Of a stretch of DNA of 64,000 nt, positions 45,560 through 57,562 are shown one piece after another. The translations under genes and the position numbers were made by a program. The DNA is taken from NCBI GenBank assembly GCA_028285625.1, contig JANQOX010000001.1, positions 248,001 through 312,000 of the forward strand, in the 5' to 3' direction. The DNA comes from Myxococcota bacterium (lineage in GTDB: Bacteria; Myxococcota_A; UBA9160; UBA6930). Numbering within the stretch: the stretch's first letter is position 1; each line of letters begins with the position of its first letter. Below the pieces are notes generated by a model. That model worked only from the letters and a program-made list of their open reading frames with translations. It was not told where the DNA came from and ran no database searches.

Positions 45560-46659
45560 CGGGCGAGGTCCCTCTCGAGAACGTCCACGATCCGGCGCGC
45601 GGCGCTGCCGTCCCACAGGTCCGGCACGCGACCTTCGGGTGCGGGGCCGTCCAGGATCTTGAAGGCCTCGTTGCGGATCGTCTCGGGGTCGCGGCCGACG
45701 AGGCGGTTCGTGCCCTGCTCGACGGTGATCGGCCGCTCGGTGTTGTCACGCAGGGTGAGGCACGGCACGCCGAGGACGGTGGTTTCCTCCTGGATGCCGC
45801 CCGAGTCCGTGAGGACCATGCGGGCCGAGGCCATCAGGCAGAGGAAGTCCAGGTAGCCCTGCGGCGGGAGGAGCATCATGCTGGGCTTGCGACCGCCGAG
45901 TCGTTCCTCGACCGCGGCCGCGGTGCGCGGGTGGATCGGAAAGACCAGCGGGATGCGCTGGTGGATCTCCTCCAGGGCCTCGAACAGGGCGCGAAGGTGC
46001 GCCGGGTCGTCCACGTTGCTGGGGCGGTGGAGGGTCAGGACCGCATAGCCGCCGGCCTCGAGCCCGAGGCGCGCCAGGGTGTCCTGGGCGCGGGCCTTCT
46101 CGGCATTCGCAGTGAGCGTGTCGATCATCACGTTGCCCGAGCGGTGGACGCGCGTCGGGTCGATGCCCTCGCGCGCGAGGTTCTCTTCGCCCGCCGGCTC
46201 CGTCACGAACAGCCAGTGGGAGACCGAGTCCGTGAGGATGCGGTTGATCTCTTCGGGCATGCCGCGGTCGAACGAGCGCAAGCCGGCCTCCACGTGAGCG
46301 ACGGGAATGCCGAGCTTCACGGCAGCGAGGGTGGCGGCCAGCGTCGAGTTGACGTCGCCCACCACCAGCAGCGCGTCGGGCTTCTGCTCGATCAGGATCG
46401 GCTCCATGGCCCGCAGCACGTCGGCCGTCATCGAGGCGTGGGTGCCGGAGCCGACGCCGAGATTCGCGTCGGGCTCGGCAATGCCCAGCTCTTCGAAGAA
46501 GCCGCCCGACATCGCCTGGTCGTAGTGCTGGCCGGTGTGCACCAGGTAGGTCTCGAAGCCCGGCCGGTCTCGGAGTTCCCGGAGCAGGGGGCCGATCTTC
46601 ATGAAGTTCGGTCGCGCGCCGGCGACCGCCAGGATCCGCTTCGTGCCCGAGCCGCTCAA
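45556..46659 (-). CDS. wecB: UDP-N-acetylglucosamine 2-epimerase
   Basis: 367-residue enzyme interconverting UDP-GlcNAc and UDP-ManNAc. The start MSGSGTKRILAVAGARPNFMK is a TTG at 46659, 9 bp after GGAGG, preferred over an open frame that runs 144 bases further upstream with no conservation. Motifs are HTGQHYDQAM, VVGDVNSTLAA, HVEAGLRSFDRGMPEE, TLHRPSNVDD and LTDSGGIQEE. First gene of the leftward polysaccharide group and divergent from the NtrC-type regulator gene. ManNAc or its uronate may enter the polymer. Confidence 0.95.
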   Translation of the reverse strand: MSGSGTKRILAVAGARPNFMKIGPLLRELRDRPGFETYLVHTGQHYDQAMSGGFFEELGIAEPDANLGVGSGTHASMTADVLRAMEPILIEQKPDALLVVGDVNSTLAATLAAVKLGIPVAHVEAGLRSFDRGMPEEINRILTDSVSHWLFVTEPAGEENLAREGIDPTRVHRSGNVMIDTLTANAEKARAQDTLARLGLEAGGYAVLTLHRPSNVDDPAHLRALFEALEEIHQRIPLVFPIHPRTAAAVEERLGGRKPSMMLLPPQGYLDFLCLMASARMVLTDSGGIQEETTVLGVPCLTLRDNTERPITVEQGTNRLVGRDPETIRNEAFKILDGPAPEGRVPDLWDGSAARRIVDVLERDLAR

Positions 46660-47201
46660 CCGCTGCCACCTCCGTGCGCCGCCGCGCTTCGGGGCAGTCC
46701 GCCCCGGTCTCTCACTCGGCTCGTCCGGGCTCGCCCACGGGCCGTGTTGGGGGCCCCTGGGGGAGCTGGCGAACGTCCGGGCCCCCACCCGGGAGCCCGG
46801 CAAGTTACCGGGGTTGGCCGGTTCTGACCATGCAGGACGCGTGAAGGCCGGGCCGCCGGGCGACCTTCCGCGAATCGAGTGAATCGGGTGTTTCTGGCCT
46901 CACCTGAAGCAAGCCGCGTGGGTAGGGAAATTACCCGATTCGAGGCTCGGCCCACTCACCCGTGCGGGGGGGAAGAGCAACATTTTTCCCCCAGAGGTTG
47001 AACCTTTGTGACGAACGACGGAAGATTCCTTCCCTCGCGGCAACGTTCTTCCGTCTCGGGGAAACAGATTTCATACAACCGCCTTTGGTGATTCCCCCGG
47101 CAGTCCGACAAGCACCGCCAAAGGTGCCTTGCGCGGTAGATGCGGATCGGGGGCGATCCAGTGTCTCGCGGTGCTGTGCCGCGTAGGGCTCGGAGGATTG
47201 A
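46660..47201. promoter_or_regulatory. divergent control region of the polysaccharide locus
   Basis: This 542-bp stretch has no plausible gene and from about 46860 on is visibly richer in A and T than the rest of the window. It holds a 9-bp perfect inverted repeat, GAATCGGGT (46881-46889) and ACCCGATTC (46933-46941), a small hairpin GCACC-GCCAAAG-GTGC (47112-47127), and CCTTTGG/CCAAAGG (47082-47088, 47118-47124). Both gene groups start from its edges, so promoters and operators for both are expected. No perfect sigma-54 (GG-N10-GC) element was found. Confidence 0.65.
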
Positions 47202-48620
47202 GTGTCCGAAGCGTTTCGGGTTCTGGTGATCGACGACGACCGCGGGGTACGCGAGTACCTCGAGGCGTTGGTGTCGCGCCAGGGCTACGACGTCACGTCG
47301 GTGTCAGGTGGCGAACAGGCGCTCGAGCGCTTGTCCGACGTCCGTCCGGACCTCGTCACCCTCGACGTCGTGCTCGACGGCATGGATGGCCTGGAGACGC
47401 TGCGTCGGCTCAAGAAGCGCATCCCGGACGTTCCCGTCGTGATGCTCTCGGGGCACGGGCACGCCCGCACCATCGTCGAGGCCATGCAACTCGGCGCCGC
47501 GGACTTCCTGCGCAAGCCCTTCGAGGTGGAGGAGTTGGAACTCGCCTTCCAGCGCGCACTCGAGACCCGCGCGCTGCGCGAAGAGGTCGAGGAGCTGCGC
47601 GGCCGGGCCCAGGGGGGCGACGAGCCGCTTCTGCACGGCGCCGACGACGGGAAGATGCGCGAGGCGATGGAGATCGTCGAGCAGGTCGCCGACACCGACA
47701 TCACCGTGTTGGTGCGCGGCGAGAGCGGCACGGGCAAGGAACTGGTCGCGCGCACCCTGCATCGCCAGTCGAGCCGCCGTTCCAAGCCCTTCGTCAAGGT
47801 GAACTGCGCGGCGTTGCCGTCGGAGTTGCTGGAGAGCGAGCTGTTCGGCTTCGAGAAGGGGGCCTTCACCGGCGCCCAGAAGCGCAAGCTCGGCAAGTTC
47901 GAGTTCGCCAACCGCGGCACGATCTTCCTGGACGAGATCGGGGAGATGAGCCCTGCGTTGCAGGCCAAGCTGCTGCAGGTGCTCCAGGACGGCGAGTTCT
48001 CGCGCCTGGGCGGCGAGGCCGACGTCCAGGTCGACACGCGCATCATCGCTGCGACCAACCGCAACCTCGAAGAGGGCGTGGCCAAGGGCGAGTTCCGCGA
48101 AGACCTCTACTACCGGCTCAACGTCGTCACGGTGGTGATGCCCCCGCTTCGCGAGCGAGGGGGCGCGATCCCGATCCTGGTGGACCACTTCCTGCGCAAG
48201 TTCTCGGAGCAGTACAAGAAGCCGCCCCGGGAGCTGTCGCCCGAGGCCATGGACCAGCTGCTCCACTACCACTGGCCGGGCAACGTGCGCGAACTCGAGA
48301 ACATGATCCGGCGCATGATCGTGCTGGGCAACGAGCAGACCGTCCTCCAGGAGATCTCGGTGCGCGATGCACCGGCTGCGGAGGAGGCATCCGACGGCGA
48401 CGTCGACCTGGAGGCGCTGGGCGCCGACCTCGCCAACGGCGAGGGACTCGACCTGAAGGCGATTTCGAAGCGCGCGGCCCGCCTGGCGGAAAAGCGCGTG
48501 ATCGGCCGCGTGTTGCAGCAGACCCGCTGGAACCGGAAAGAGGCCGCCGAGCGACTGCAGATCAGCTACAAGGCGCTGCTCTACAAGATGAAGGAGAACG
48601 GCCTGTCCGAGGGTCGCTGA
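47202..48620 (+). CDS. NtrC-family response regulator (PrsR-like)
   Basis: 472-residue sigma-54 activator. The receiver has [11 protein letters not shown] and phospho-Asp region [14 protein letters not shown]+ motifs are [26 protein letters not shown] (GAFTGA loop intact) and [11 protein letters not shown]. The helix-turn-helix is [20 protein letters not shown]. The GTG at 47202 follows GGAGGA. It heads the rightward export operon, and regulators of this type (PrsR) control XrtA-linked exopolysaccharide genes, usually paired with a PrsK kinase. No kinase gene is adjacent here. It may act on the divergent control region. Confidence 0.92.
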   Translation: MSEAFRVLVIDDDRGVREYLEALVSRQGYDVTSVSGGEQALERLSDVRPDLVTLDVVLDGMDGLETLRRLKKRIPDVPVVMLSGHGHARTIVEAMQLGAADFLRKPFEVEELELAFQRALETRALREEVEELRGRAQGGDEPLLHGADDGKMREAMEIVEQVADTDITVLVRGESGTGKELVARTLHRQSSRRSKPFVKVNCAALPSELLESELFGFEKGAFTGAQKRKLGKFEFANRGTIFLDEIGEMSPALQAKLLQVLQDGEFSRLGGEADVQVDTRIIAATNRNLEEGVAKGEFREDLYYRLNVVTVVMPPLRERGGAIPILVDHFLRKFSEQYKKPPRELSPEAMDQLLHYHWPGNVRELENMIRRMIVLGNEQTVLQEISVRDAPAAEEASDGDVDLEALGADLANGEGLDLKAISKRAARLAEKRVIGRVLQQTRWNRKEAAERLQISYKALLYKMKENGLSEGR

Positions 48621-48657
48621 CCCCGGGGACCGTTCCTTCTGGAGGGACACGAGCGAG

Positions 48658-49266
48658 ATGAACGATCGGATCACCCTAGCCGCCGTGGGCTGCGCCCTGC
48701 TGCTCGCCGCGCCGTCCTGGCTCGGCTGTTCGGGGAAGGCCGTCATTCCGCCGCCCGAAGAGGCCCATTCGGTGGCGTCGCCCTACGTGATCGGTGCATC
48801 GGACGTGCTTTCGGTTCGCGTCTGGAAGAACCCCGAACTGTCCGTGGACGTCCCGGTGCGGCCGGACGGCATGATCTCGGTGCCCCTGCTGGACGACATC
48901 CACGCCGCGGGTCTGACCGCCGAGGAACTGCGCGATCTGGTGGCGCGCGAACTCGAGGAGTTCGTGGGCAATCCCGACGTCACGGTGGTCGTGACGCAGA
49001 CCTACAGCAAGCGCATCTACGTGATCGGAGAGGTCGGGCGCAGCGGCCCGCTGGGGCTCGCCACCGACACCCGCGTGACCGACGCGCTGGCCCAGGCCGG
49101 TGGCTTCAGTCCGTTCGCGAACAAGAAGAAGATCAAGATCATCCGACGCGTCGAAGGTGGTGGGGAGAACGAGTACACGTTCAACTACGACGCCTACGTG
49201 AAGGGCAAGGCACCCGGCACCAACGTGATCCTGCGGCCGGGCGACACCGTGGTGGTCTCGGACTGA
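48658..49266 (+). CDS. polysaccharide export lipoprotein (Wza-like)
   Basis: 202-residue outer-membrane lipoprotein for polymer export. The signal peptide ends in the lipobox WLGCSG (Cys at about residue 24). The Poly_export domain starts with SPYVIGASDVLSVRVWKNP and RPDGMISVPLLDDIHAAG, followed by one SLBB-like part (RIYVIGEVGRSGPLGLATDT). It is shorter than E. coli Wza (about 380 aa), as in the XrtA/EpsE-type systems. The stop TGA overlaps the next ATG by one base. Confidence 0.92.
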   Translation: MNDRITLAAVGCALLLAAPSWLGCSGKAVIPPPEEAHSVASPYVIGASDVLSVRVWKNPELSVDVPVRPDGMISVPLLDDIHAAGLTAEELRDLVARELEEFVGNPDVTVVVTQTYSKRIYVIGEVGRSGPLGLATDTRVTDALAQAGGFSPFANKKKIKIIRRVEGGGENEYTFNYDAYVKGKAPGTNVILRPGDTVVVSD

Positions 49267-50873
49267 TGACCCGTACTCCCACCGCAATGATCGCGCTCGC
49301 GCTGCTGGCCCTGCTGGCAGCGGGGGTGGGGTCGCCCGATGGCGCTTCGGCGCGCGGGCTCGAGGTGCGCTTCGGCGCGCGTGCGGGCGTGGAGTACAAC
49401 AACAACGTCTTCGGCACGCAGACCGACCCGCAGGGTGACTACTCGGTTCGCGTGCAGCCGATGATCGGCATCCGAAAGCCGGAAGGCGACGTCCAGTTCC
49501 GGTTCAACTACGAGCCCTACTACCGGCACTACATCACCCAGAACGAGGCGGATGGCTGGTCGCACGTGGTGCGCGGCGAGGCGAGCTGGCAGGTCACCCG
49601 CAAGCTCCTGCTGCAGGTCACCGACCGGTTCGCGCGCGTCGACAACGTGGACTTCTTCGAGCAGGCGGAGCTCGCCGACGGCCAGGACATCGGCGTCCCG
49701 GAGGGCGGGACGGACACCGACATCCGGCGCCGCAAGGTGAACGACTTCACCGCCCGAGCCAGTTGGCGGATGACCCCCATCGACACGCTCACTTTCGACG
49801 CTTCGCACCGCTGGAACGAGTTCGCCGAGGGCGTTCGCGAGAACACGACCGTTGCGCGCGTGGCCGGGCAATACCTGCGCGCGATCGATTCCCGCAACCA
49901 GATCGGCTTCGGCCTGGCGGCCTCGCAGTCGGAGGTGAAGGGCCGAGGGGCCGTGGCCGATCGCACCACGCGCTTCTACAACCTCTTCGGAACCTGGAAC
50001 CGGACGGTCACCCGGACGCTGCGGTTCTCGGTCTCCGCCGGGCCCACGATCGTGGACGGCGACTCGGTCAACAACACCGTGGACCAGATCGAGGGCTTCC
50101 GGGTGTTTCCGACCCAGGGCTCTTTCGCGAACACGAGCTTCGTGTCGGCGTCGTCCTGCGACGTGGTGGACGGCTTCTCGGTGCTGCAGAACTGCGCGGC
50201 CCAGAACACCAACCTGAACGGGACCGAGCGCGCCGTCTACGCCACGCAGACCCAGACGATCCGACGGGTGGGCGGCACCAACGAGTCGACCGATCTGAGC
50301 CTCACCTACTTCGCGCGGGCGTCGGTCAGCCAGGTCTTCGAGCGCTGGAACTGGGAGCTCTCCTACAACCGCTCGGCGGCCTCGGCGTTCTCGGGGTTCG
50401 GCTCGAGCACGGTGGCCGACATCTTCTCCGCGGTCGTCTTCTGGGACGCCACCAGCAAGCTCAACTTCCGGTTGCGGATGCTCTACGTCCGCCGCAACCA
50501 GGAGAGCGATGCGGCGCTCACCGGCGTCGAGGTGTCGAGTGCGAGGCTCGACCGTTGTCTTCCGGGGCTGGGCCAGGCCGTGCTCGCCGGACTGGTCAGT
50601 CCCAGCACGGTCTGCGGTTCGGTGCTGGGCAGCTTCCAGGACGTCGCCCGGAGCGAGTCGCTTCGAACGCTTCGCCAGAGCACCGACATCCAGGAAGACC
50701 AGTACCTGGTCCTGATCTCGGCCCGGTACAAGCTCTATCGCAACGTCGCCCTGAACGCCTTGGCCTCCTACCGGCTGCAGGAGTTCGACGGCGACACGTC
50801 ACGAACGGAATCGCGCGACCGTTGGCGCATCGCGCTGGGGATCGAGTACCGCTTCGACCCCATTCGTCTCTAG
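49266..50873 (+). CDS. outer-membrane beta-barrel protein of XrtA-type exopolysaccharide loci
   Basis: 535-residue secreted protein. A signal peptide (MTRTPTAMIALALLALLAAG, ending near GASA) is followed by repeated amphipathic beta-strand sequence with alternating polar and hydrophobic residues and many Tyr and Arg. The first strand region is FGARAGVEYNNNVFG. This start, length and genetic position match the outer-membrane proteins of PEP-CTERM/XrtA loci (EpsL-like). It probably forms the outer pore with the Wza-like protein. It overlaps the preceding stop (TGATG). Confidence 0.8.
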   Translation: MTRTPTAMIALALLALLAAGVGSPDGASARGLEVRFGARAGVEYNNNVFGTQTDPQGDYSVRVQPMIGIRKPEGDVQFRFNYEPYYRHYITQNEADGWSHVVRGEASWQVTRKLLLQVTDRFARVDNVDFFEQAELADGQDIGVPEGGTDTDIRRRKVNDFTARASWRMTPIDTLTFDASHRWNEFAEGVRENTTVARVAGQYLRAIDSRNQIGFGLAASQSEVKGRGAVADRTTRFYNLFGTWNRTVTRTLRFSVSAGPTIVDGDSVNNTVDQIEGFRVFPTQGSFANTSFVSASSCDVVDGFSVLQNCAAQNTNLNGTERAVYATQTQTIRRVGGTNESTDLSLTYFARASVSQVFERWNWELSYNRSAASAFSGFGSSTVADIFSAVVFWDATSKLNFRLRMLYVRRNQESDAALTGVEVSSARLDRCLPGLGQAVLAGLVSPSTVCGSVLGSFQDVARSESLRTLRQSTDIQEDQYLVLISARYKLYRNVALNALASYRLQEFDGDTSRTESRDRWRIALGIEYRFDPIRL

Positions 50874-50888
50874 GAGCATCGGCAAGCC

Positions 50889-52523
50889 ATGGACATCGAA
50901 CAGGGATTCGACATCAGCGACCTGACGCGGCTGCTGCGCCGCCGGGCGTGGCTCATCGGGGGGCTGGCGCTCGCGCTCGGGCTGATCGCGATCTTCATCG
51001 CCGCCGTGCTTCCCAACGAGTACGAGGCGACGACGACGCTGCTCGTCGAGCCGCAGTCGATCTCCGAGGAGCTCGTCGAGGCGGGCCTGCCCCAACAGGA
51101 TCTGAACAGCCGTCTGCACCTGATCCAGATGCAGATCTTCAGCCGCGGCCGCCTGTCGCGCGTGATCGACGACCTGAACCTGTATGCCGACGAATCCGAA
51201 GAGCTCACGCGCGAGCAGATCATCGAGCGCATGCGCTCGAAGATCGTGCTGCTGCCGGTGCTGCCCAGCCTCGAAGAAGACCTCGGGCCGCGGCGCGACT
51301 TCGTGATCAACACCTTCCAGCTGCACTTCCGCCACGCGAACCGCCAGCAGGCTGCGGATGTGGCGAACCGCCTGGCCAACGACTTCATCGAGCAGCACAT
51401 CAAGGAGCGCGTCGAGGTGTCGGGCGACACGTCCGAGTTCATCGAGGCGGAGCTGTCGCGGCTCGCCGAGCGCATCGCCGACATCGAGGACCGCATCGCC
51501 TCGGTGAAGAGCGAGAACGCCGGGCGGCTGCCCGAGGACCTCGAGTCGAACTACCGCATGCTCGAGCGTACGCAGGAGTCCATCCGGCTGGCCCAGCGCG
51601 ACCTGTCCTTTGCGGAGAGCGATCAGAGCTTCTTCCGCCAGCAGAGCGCCACCACGGGCACCTTCGAGCAGTATGCCCGGCCCGAGACCAGCCCCTCCCG
51701 CCGTCTGGACATGATGGAGCTCACCATCAACGAGTACCGGTCGCGCGGCTTCACCGACAAGCACCCGGACATCATCGCGGCCCAGGGTGAGGTCGACGCG
51801 CTGCGCGCCCAGCTGGCGGCCGAGCAGGAGGAGATCGAGAGCGCCGAGGAGGGAGAAGACGTCGAACTCTCCGCGGGGCAGCAGGCGTCGATGGCCGAGG
51901 CCAACCGCGCCGAGCTGCGCGCGGACTCGGCGCGTGCCGAGATCGCGAGGCTGCGCGAATTGCAGCTCGACCTGGAGCAGCGGATCGGCGAGACCCCGCG
52001 CGTGATCGAGCGGCTCACGGCGCTCGAGCGCGAGCATCAGTTCCTGTCCAACAGCTTCCGCGAATTCAGCGACAAGCGACTCGATGCGGCCGTGGCTGCG
52101 AACATGGAACGGCGCCAGAAGGGCGAGCAGTTCCGCGTGCTCGAAGCAGCCTATCCGCCGCTCGAGCCCGTTTCGCCCAACCGCCCCCTCATCGTAGCCA
52201 TGGGTCTGCTGGTGGGCCTGCTCTTCGGCGCGGGTCTCGCCTTCGTGTTCGAGTTCTCCGACTCGTCGTACCACGACGCGCGCCGGCTGCAGGACGCCCT
52301 GCGGATCCCGGTGCTCGCCTCGGTCCCCGCGGTGGTGCTGGCCTCCGAGCGCGCCGCCCAACGGCGACGCCGCCTGACCGCGCTCTTCGCCAGTGCGGCG
52401 CTCGCTGGCGTGATGATCGCGGCGGCGGTGGTGGGCAACTGGACGGTCAATGGGGCCCCAGGCCCGATTCGAGACTTCTTCGGCGGCGGCCAGGAAACGG
52501 CCGCCGAAGCCGAGCAGGGGTAG
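50889..52523 (+). CDS. Wzz-like polysaccharide chain-length determinant
   Basis: 544-residue inner-membrane protein. The N-terminal helix (AWLIGGLALALGLIAIFIAAV, residues 20-40) and a second near residue 435 flank a periplasmic, strongly coiled-coil part (RIASVKSENAGRLPEDLE; EEIESAEEGED). A third hydrophobic segment (ASAALAGVMIAAAVVG) lies near the C-terminus. The last 45 residues are cytoplasmic. Such proteins set polymer length and contact the kinase encoded two genes later. The ATG at 50889 gives MDIEQGFDISDLTRLLRRR. Confidence 0.9.
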   Translation: MDIEQGFDISDLTRLLRRRAWLIGGLALALGLIAIFIAAVLPNEYEATTTLLVEPQSISEELVEAGLPQQDLNSRLHLIQMQIFSRGRLSRVIDDLNLYADESEELTREQIIERMRSKIVLLPVLPSLEEDLGPRRDFVINTFQLHFRHANRQQAADVANRLANDFIEQHIKERVEVSGDTSEFIEAELSRLAERIADIEDRIASVKSENAGRLPEDLESNYRMLERTQESIRLAQRDLSFAESDQSFFRQQSATTGTFEQYARPETSPSRRLDMMELTINEYRSRGFTDKHPDIIAAQGEVDALRAQLAAEQEEIESAEEGEDVELSAGQQASMAEANRAELRADSARAEIARLRELQLDLEQRIGETPRVIERLTALEREHQFLSNSFREFSDKRLDAAVAANMERRQKGEQFRVLEAAYPPLEPVSPNRPLIVAMGLLVGLLFGAGLAFVFEFSDSSYHDARRLQDALRIPVLASVPAVVLASERAAQRRRRLTALFASAALAGVMIAAAVVGNWTVNGAPGPIRDFFGGGQETAAEAEQG

Positions 52524-52532
52524 GGCGACACC

Positions 52533-53435
52533 ATGTACCGCGAGTTCTACGGACTCCTGCGCCGGCCCTTCGAGATGACGCCCGACCCGGCGTTCCTGTA
52601 TCTCGGAGACGCCCACCGCGAGGGCCTCGCCACCCTGGTGTACGGGGTCCAGGCGCGGAAGGGGTTCGTGCTGCTCACGGGCGAGGTCGGGACGGGCAAG
52701 ACGACGCTGCTCCACGCGCTGCTCTCGCAGCTCGATCCCGACACGCTCTCGGCGTTCATCTTCAACCCGCGCCTCGAGCCGCTCGACTTCTTCCGGATGC
52801 TGTTCGACGAGTTCGGCATCGAAAAGCCCTGCACGACCAAGGCCGAGTATCTGCTGACGCTGAACCGGTTCCTGATCGAGCGACTCGAGAAGGACGAACC
52901 CACGCTCCTGATCGTCGACGAGGCCCAGAACCTCTCGCCGGAGATGCTCGAAGAGATCCGCCTGCTGTCGAACCTCGAGACGCCGACGTCGAAGCTGATC
53001 CAGATCATGCTGGTGGGCCAGCCCGAGCTCTGGGACATGCTGGCGCGTCCCGAACTGCGGCAGCTGCGCCAGCGAATCGTGCTGCGCCATGCGCTGCGCC
53101 CGTTCGGGCCGGGCGAGACCCGCGACTACGTCGAAGAGCGACTCCGCCTGGCCGGCTACACCGGCAAGGGAATCTTCAAGAAGGCCGCCCTCGCCGAGCT
53201 CCACGCCCGAACCGGCGGCATTCCGAGACTGATCAACATCGTCTGCGACGGGGCACTGCTGCTCGGCTTCGGCCGGGAGAAGGCGGTGCTCAGCGCGGGC
53301 GAGATTCGCGAGGTCGCAGACGACCTCGGGCTGGACGAGGGGGTGGCCCCCGAGCCGGCGATGGATGCGTCGCCCGGACCGAAGCGCACCAAGCGCTTCG
53401 GGCTGTTCGGATCGCGACGAGCAGGGAGAGCCTGA
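52533..53435 (+). CDS. ExeA-like AAA ATPase of XrtA-type loci
   Basis: 300-residue ATPase. It starts MYREFYGLLRRPFEMTPDP, the signature of ExeA-type ATPases. Walker A is LLTGEVGTGKTTLLH and Walker B is LLIVDEAQNLSPEMLEE. A positively charged tail ends the protein. PEP-CTERM/XrtA polysaccharide loci carry this ATPase between the chain-length and kinase genes. Its direct task is not known; assembly or opening of an envelope channel is a guess from ExeA. It overlaps the next ATG by one base. Confidence 0.9.
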   Translation: MYREFYGLLRRPFEMTPDPAFLYLGDAHREGLATLVYGVQARKGFVLLTGEVGTGKTTLLHALLSQLDPDTLSAFIFNPRLEPLDFFRMLFDEFGIEKPCTTKAEYLLTLNRFLIERLEKDEPTLLIVDEAQNLSPEMLEEIRLLSNLETPTSKLIQIMLVGQPELWDMLARPELRQLRQRIVLRHALRPFGPGETRDYVEERLRLAGYTGKGIFKKAALAELHARTGGIPRLINIVCDGALLLGFGREKAVLSAGEIREVADDLGLDEGVAPEPAMDASPGPKRTKRFGLFGSRRAGRA

Positions 53436-54325
53436 TGGGTAAGGTCTACGACGCGCTTCGGCGTGCGGAAGAGCAGCGTGCCGAACGGCGCGGCGACGTG
53501 TCGGCGGTGCCGGCCGCGGCCGAGCCGTCGGGTACGGCGGCGCCGGCGCGGACGGCCGATGCACCGCGTGCGCCCTCGCCGCCGAGCGGCGATCGCAAGT
53601 CGGTCTGGAGCCGCCTCACGGGCCGGCGCGGCGCGGAGGCCGTCGAGAACACGGGGGCGGCCAACAAGCGCCGCATCGCCCTGCTGCAGCCCGACTCCTT
53701 CGTGGCCGAGCAGTTCCGGACCCTGCGGGCGCGCATCGACTCGATCGCGGCCGCGCATCCCGACCATCCGGTCCGCACGATCGCGGTGAGCAGCGCCCTG
53801 CGCGGTGACGGCAAGACCACGGCCTCCATCGGCCTGGCCTCGGTGACCGCCATGGGCGTCGGGACCAAGGTGCTGCTGGTGGATGCCGATCTGCGGGACC
53901 CCACCGTGGGGCGCTCGCTCGGGCTGAACGCGAAGGTCGGGCTGGCCGAGGTGCTGCGCGGTGACGCCATGCCGGAGGAGGCGATCGTGCCCGTCGAGGG
54001 CACGACCCTCGAGGTGCTGCCGGTGCGTTCGGTTCCGCCGAACCCGGCGGAGCTGCTGGCGTCGTCGGCCATGCGCGAGCTGCTCGCCCATCTCTCGTCG
54101 CGCTACGACCGCATCATCCTCGACCTTCCGCCCACGCTGGGGCTGCCCGACGCCAAGACCGTGGCCGAAATGTGCGACGGGATCGTCTTCGTCGTGCGTG
54201 CCGAGCAGACCCCGCGGCAGGACGTGGCCGAGGCGGTCGAGCTTCTGGACCGCAGGCGCATCCTCGGGCTGCTCTTGAACGGCGCGCACGAAGAAGCCGC
54301 CCGCTACGACTACCGAGCCACCTGA
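53435..54325 (+). CDS. BY-kinase-like (CpsD/EpsG) tyrosine autokinase
   Basis: 296-residue bacterial tyrosine kinase of the MinD/ParA-like type. It begins MGKVYDALRRAEEQ, typical of the XrtA-associated form. The Walker A loop is SSALRGDGKTTASIG, Walker A-prime is VLLVDADLRDP and Walker B is IILDLPPTLG. The usual C-terminal Tyr cluster is reduced to the two tyrosines of ARYDYRAT. It likely cycles phosphorylation with the Wzz-like protein to control polymer length. About 75 residues between the start and the kinase core are disordered and Ala/Pro-rich. Confidence 0.85.
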   Translation: MGKVYDALRRAEEQRAERRGDVSAVPAAAEPSGTAAPARTADAPRAPSPPSGDRKSVWSRLTGRRGAEAVENTGAANKRRIALLQPDSFVAEQFRTLRARIDSIAAAHPDHPVRTIAVSSALRGDGKTTASIGLASVTAMGVGTKVLLVDADLRDPTVGRSLGLNAKVGLAEVLRGDAMPEEAIVPVEGTTLEVLPVRSVPPNPAELLASSAMRELLAHLSSRYDRIILDLPPTLGLPDAKTVAEMCDGIVFVVRAEQTPRQDVAEAVELLDRRRILGLLLNGAHEEAARYDYRAT

Positions 54326-54341
54326 GCGAGAGGACGCCCCG

Positions 54342-56596
<2,255 letters not shown>

Positions 56597-56600
<4 letters not shown>

Positions 56601-57562
56601 CGGCGTCGGGCCGCACCGCCCTGGTGACCGGGGGCGCCGGCTTCGTCGGCAGCCACCTCGTGGACCGGCTCGTCCGTGACGGCTGGTCGGTTCGGGTGCT
56701 CGACGACCTCTCCACGGGTCGCGAGGAGAACCTCGCCCACCAGCGCGGGGTGGTGGACCTTCGTGTCGGTGACCTGTGCGATCCCGCCCAGGTGGACGAA
56801 GTGCTCGACGGGGTCGAGGTGGTGTTTCACGAGGGCGCGATCCCGTCGGTGCCGCGCAGCATCGCGGAGCCCGATCGGACGCACCGGGTGAACGCGTCGG
56901 GAACGCTCAACGTGCTCGAGCGCGCGCGCCACGCCGACGTGCGCCGTGTGGTCCTCGCGTCCTCTTCCTCGATCTATGGCGACACCGAGGTGCTTCCGAA
57001 AGAAGAGGGGATGCCGCCGAACCCGCGTTCGCCCTATGCGCTCCAGAAGCACACCGGCGAACAGTACGCGCGACTCTACGCGGAGCTGCACGGCCTCGAG
57101 ACCGTGTGCCTGCGCTACTTCAACGTCTTCGGGCCGCGGCAGGACCCGAGCAGCGACTACGCGGCGGTGATTCCGCGCTTCATCCTCGCCGGACTGCTGG
57201 GCCGCGAGATCACGCTGCACGGCGACGGCGAGCAGACGCGCGACTTCACCTACGTCGCCGACGTGGTCGCGGCCAACCTGCTGGCGGCCGACGCGCGCGA
57301 TGCCAGCGGACTGGTGCTCAACATCGGCGGCGGCCGCCAGACCAGCCTGAACGAGCTGGTGCGCACGCTCGGCGAGCTTCTGGGCACGTCGCTCCGGGCC
57401 ACCCACGGGCCTGCCCGGGCTGGCGACGTGCGCGACAGCCTGGCCTCGGTGGACCGGGCCAAGCTCGTGCTCGGCTACGCGCCGCGCTGCGACCTCCGGG
57501 AAGGACTGACCCGGACGATCGAACACTTTCGCGACCTTGCGGATTCGGAGGAGTCGAAATGA
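56597..57562 (+). CDS. NAD-dependent sugar epimerase/dehydratase (UDP-glucose 4-epimerase-like)
   Basis: 321-residue extended short-chain dehydrogenase. It has TALVTGGAGFVGSHLVDRLV, VLDDLSTGREENL, the SSSSIYGDTEVLPKEE segment, the catalytic SPYALQKHTGEQYARLY and RYFNVFGPRQDPSS. These fit GalE-like UDP-sugar 4-epimerases such as WbpP/Gne. It could make UDP-galactose, GalNAc or their uronates. The ATG at 57562's gene start is at 56597, coupled through the small ORF. It ends 4 bp into the ugd start. Confidence 0.9.

Noticed and set aside
46962..47186. 74-codon plus-strand ORF inside the divergent control region
   Set aside because: No ribosome site or recognisable sequence, and composition differs from coding neighbours.
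46660..47201. Sigma-54 promoter sites in the divergent region
   Set aside because: Near matches exist (for example around 46895-46925), but the GG-N10-GC spacing is off by one base or the GG is missing.
50799..53564. A 921-codon minus-strand frame over the chain-length and ATPase genes
   Set aside because: It overlaps four clear plus-strand genes and has low-complexity His/Arg/Gln/Glu composition with no domain.
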